Of a stretch of DNA of 64,000 bases, positions 62,830 to 64,000 are shown piece by piece. The position numbers and the translations under genes were made by a program. This stretch comes from Mayamaea pseudoterrestris. Its lineage: Eukaryota; Bacillariophyta; Bacillariophyceae; Sellaphorales; Sellaphoraceae. The notes below the pieces were generated by a model. The model did no database searches. It was not told where the DNA came from and worked only from the letters and a program-made list of their open reading frames with translations. The stretch spans positions 620,001 through 684,000 of the forward strand of contig BROI01000006.1 in NCBI GenBank assembly GCA_027923505.1. The letters are read 5' to 3'. The number at the start of each line of letters is the position of its first letter. Position 1 is the stretch's first letter.

Positions 62830-64000
62830 GAGCATTTTTGAGCAATTCCAATGTTGGGACCATTCTGGTGTAGTTTGGGTGTATACATGGCTTGCTGTAG
62901 GGGCGTTTGAATGTCAAGGCATCTGCGGGCTGAGACTGGTGACAAGTTGTCACCAATCACATTGCCGTCCCCGGAGACACCAGCCAGGCATACCATCTTG
63001 TAGCGCAGCCCAAATAATGATGTTGGCACCATTCTGGTGTGATTTGGGTGTATACATGGCTTGCTATTGGGGGCGTTTGAATGTCAAGGCATCTGCGGCT
63101 GGAGACTGGTGACAAGTTGTCACCAATCACATTGCCGTCCCCGGAGACACCAGCCAGGCATACCATCTTGTAGCGCAGCCCAAATAATGATGTTGGCACC
63201 ATTCTGGTGTAATTTGGGTGTATACATGGCTTGCTGTAGGGGCGTTTGAATGTCAAGGCATCAGCTGGCTGAGATTGGTGACAAGTTGTCACCAATCACA
63301 TTGCCGTCCCCTGAGACACCAGCCAGGCTTGTAGCGCAGCCCCAATAATGATGTGGTCTCTGTGGTGTATACATGGCTTGCTGTAGGGGCGTTTGAATGT
63401 CAAGGCATCTACGGGCTGAGACTGGTGACAAGTTGCCACCAATCACATTGCCGACCCCTGAGACACCAGCCAGGCATACCATCTTGTAGCGCAGCCCCAA
63501 TAATGATGTTGGCACCTTTCTGGTGTGATTTGGGTGTAAACATGGCTTGCTGTAGGGGCATTTGAATGTCAAGGCATCTGTGGGCTGATATTGGTGACAA
63601 GTTGTCACCAATCACATTGCCATCGCCTGAGACACCAGCCATACCGTCTTGCCCCCATTTGGTGTTTTTATGGCTTGCGTAGGGCGAAAGGCACTGCGAG
63701 ATGTAAATTGCCCCGAGACACCAGCCAGGCATACCATCTTGTAGCGCAGCCCCAATAATGATGTTGGCACCATTCTGGTGTAATTTGAGTGTAAACATGG
63801 CTTGCTATAGGGGCGTTTGAATGCCAAGGCATCAGCTGGGTGAGACTGGTGACAAGTTGTCACCAATCACATTGCCGTCCCCTGAGACACCAGCCAGGCA
63901 TACCATCTTGTAGTTTGGTGTGATTTAGGTGTATACGTGGCTTGCTGTAGGGGCGTTTGAATGTCAAGGCATCAGCTGGCTGAGATTGGCGACAAGTTGT
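62830..64000. repeat. Tandem satellite B, unit about 170 bp, runs to window end
   Basis: The landmark CATGGCTTGCTGTAGGGGCG (with variants) occurs at about 62886, 63055, 63225, 63370, 63541, 63669 (diverged), 63796 and 63936. Full units are 169-171 bp; others are shortened to 127-145 bp. Each unit carries a GGTGACA-AGT-TGTCACC hairpin, and CACATTGCCGTCCCC and GACACCAGCCAGGCATACC blocks. The repeat is unrelated to satellite A except for a short diverged fragment at 61456-61495. The array is cut by the window end. A subtelomeric or centromeric position is possible but not shown. Confidence 0.9.
63274..63296. repeat. Hairpin-forming palindrome inside satellite B
   Basis: Arms ATTGGTGACA and TGTCACCAAT are perfectly complementary around a 3-base AGT loop in this copy. 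Most other units keep at least eight paired positions (for example near 62937, 63107, 63592 and 63847). The conservation of both arms across diverged copies is visible. Confidence 0.75.

Noticed and set aside
62405-63866. Several minus-strand open frames of 76-183 codons with near-identical sequences
   Set aside because: They lie wholly in satellites A and B, and their similarity follows from the repeat units. They begin and end at the same points of each unit and have no gene structure around them.
1-64000. tRNA, rRNA, CRISPR or virus-derived elements
   Set aside because: No cloverleaf-type B-box context, rRNA core sequence, repeat-spacer array or recognisable reverse transcriptase, integrase or capsid sequence was noticed by eye. 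A dedicated tRNAscan or HMM search could still find a short element I missed.

Overview
The window reads as compact nuclear DNA of a photosynthetic stramenopile, most likely a diatom. The evidence is a plastid ribosomal protein L15 and a dioxygenase whose presequences carry a signal peptide with Phe just after the predicted cleavage site (the diatom 'ASAFAP' type), a phosphoglycerate mutase with a mitochondrial presequence, two heat-shock-factor genes, a DUF6824 protein of the type common in diatoms, and a secreted Ser/Lys-rich protein resembling silaffins. Genes are closely packed, often divergent or convergent, with few short GT-AG introns (about 60-110 bp for most, up to about 280 bp). Start codons were placed at the first sensible ATG; several open frames run further upstream only through non-ATG codons. 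All exon joins were worked out by eye from splice sites and reading frame.

Layout. 1-13 kb: plastid-type TauD dioxygenase, an acidic protein with DPF/NPF endocytic motifs, heat-shock factor 1, a Golgi-type galactose 3-O-sulfotransferase-like protein, a secreted Ser/Lys-rich protein with two knottin-like cysteine clusters, and a DUF6824 protein. 13-30 kb: Claspin/Mrc1-like checkpoint protein, a 1523-residue coiled-coil protein, a PhyH-type dioxygenase, an M14 carboxypeptidase, mitochondrial phosphoglycerate mutase, a complex I B8-domain protein and cohesin RAD21. 30-47.6 kb: heat-shock factor 2 with a 36-nt micro-exon, a second sulfotransferase, a fucosyltransferase-like membrane protein, plastid bL15, an unknown Ser-rich protein, a MEAK7-like TLDc protein, proteasome alpha-5, a RABL6-like GTPase, FAM136A and long-form tRNase Z. 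47.6-61.3 kb: three cyclic-nucleotide phosphodiesterases, a two-pore cation channel lying between the first two, and a two-domain fluoride exporter. 61.4-64 kb: two unrelated tandem satellites, continuing to the window end.

The region I find most unusual is 47.6-59.4 kb. The three phosphodiesterases are paralogues whose catalytic domain is split by a long disordered insertion. The insertions carry RRxS sites (seven in the first copy), and all three share one short motif, close to LGIRRSMDLSGE, not far before the second catalytic half. With the intervening two-pore channel this looks like a locally expanded cyclic-nucleotide/calcium signalling locus. The mechanism is inference; the shared motif and the RRxS sites can be read directly. 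The other genes look like unrelated housekeeping and accessory genes rather than pathways. I saw no virus-like element, CRISPR array, rRNA or tRNA.
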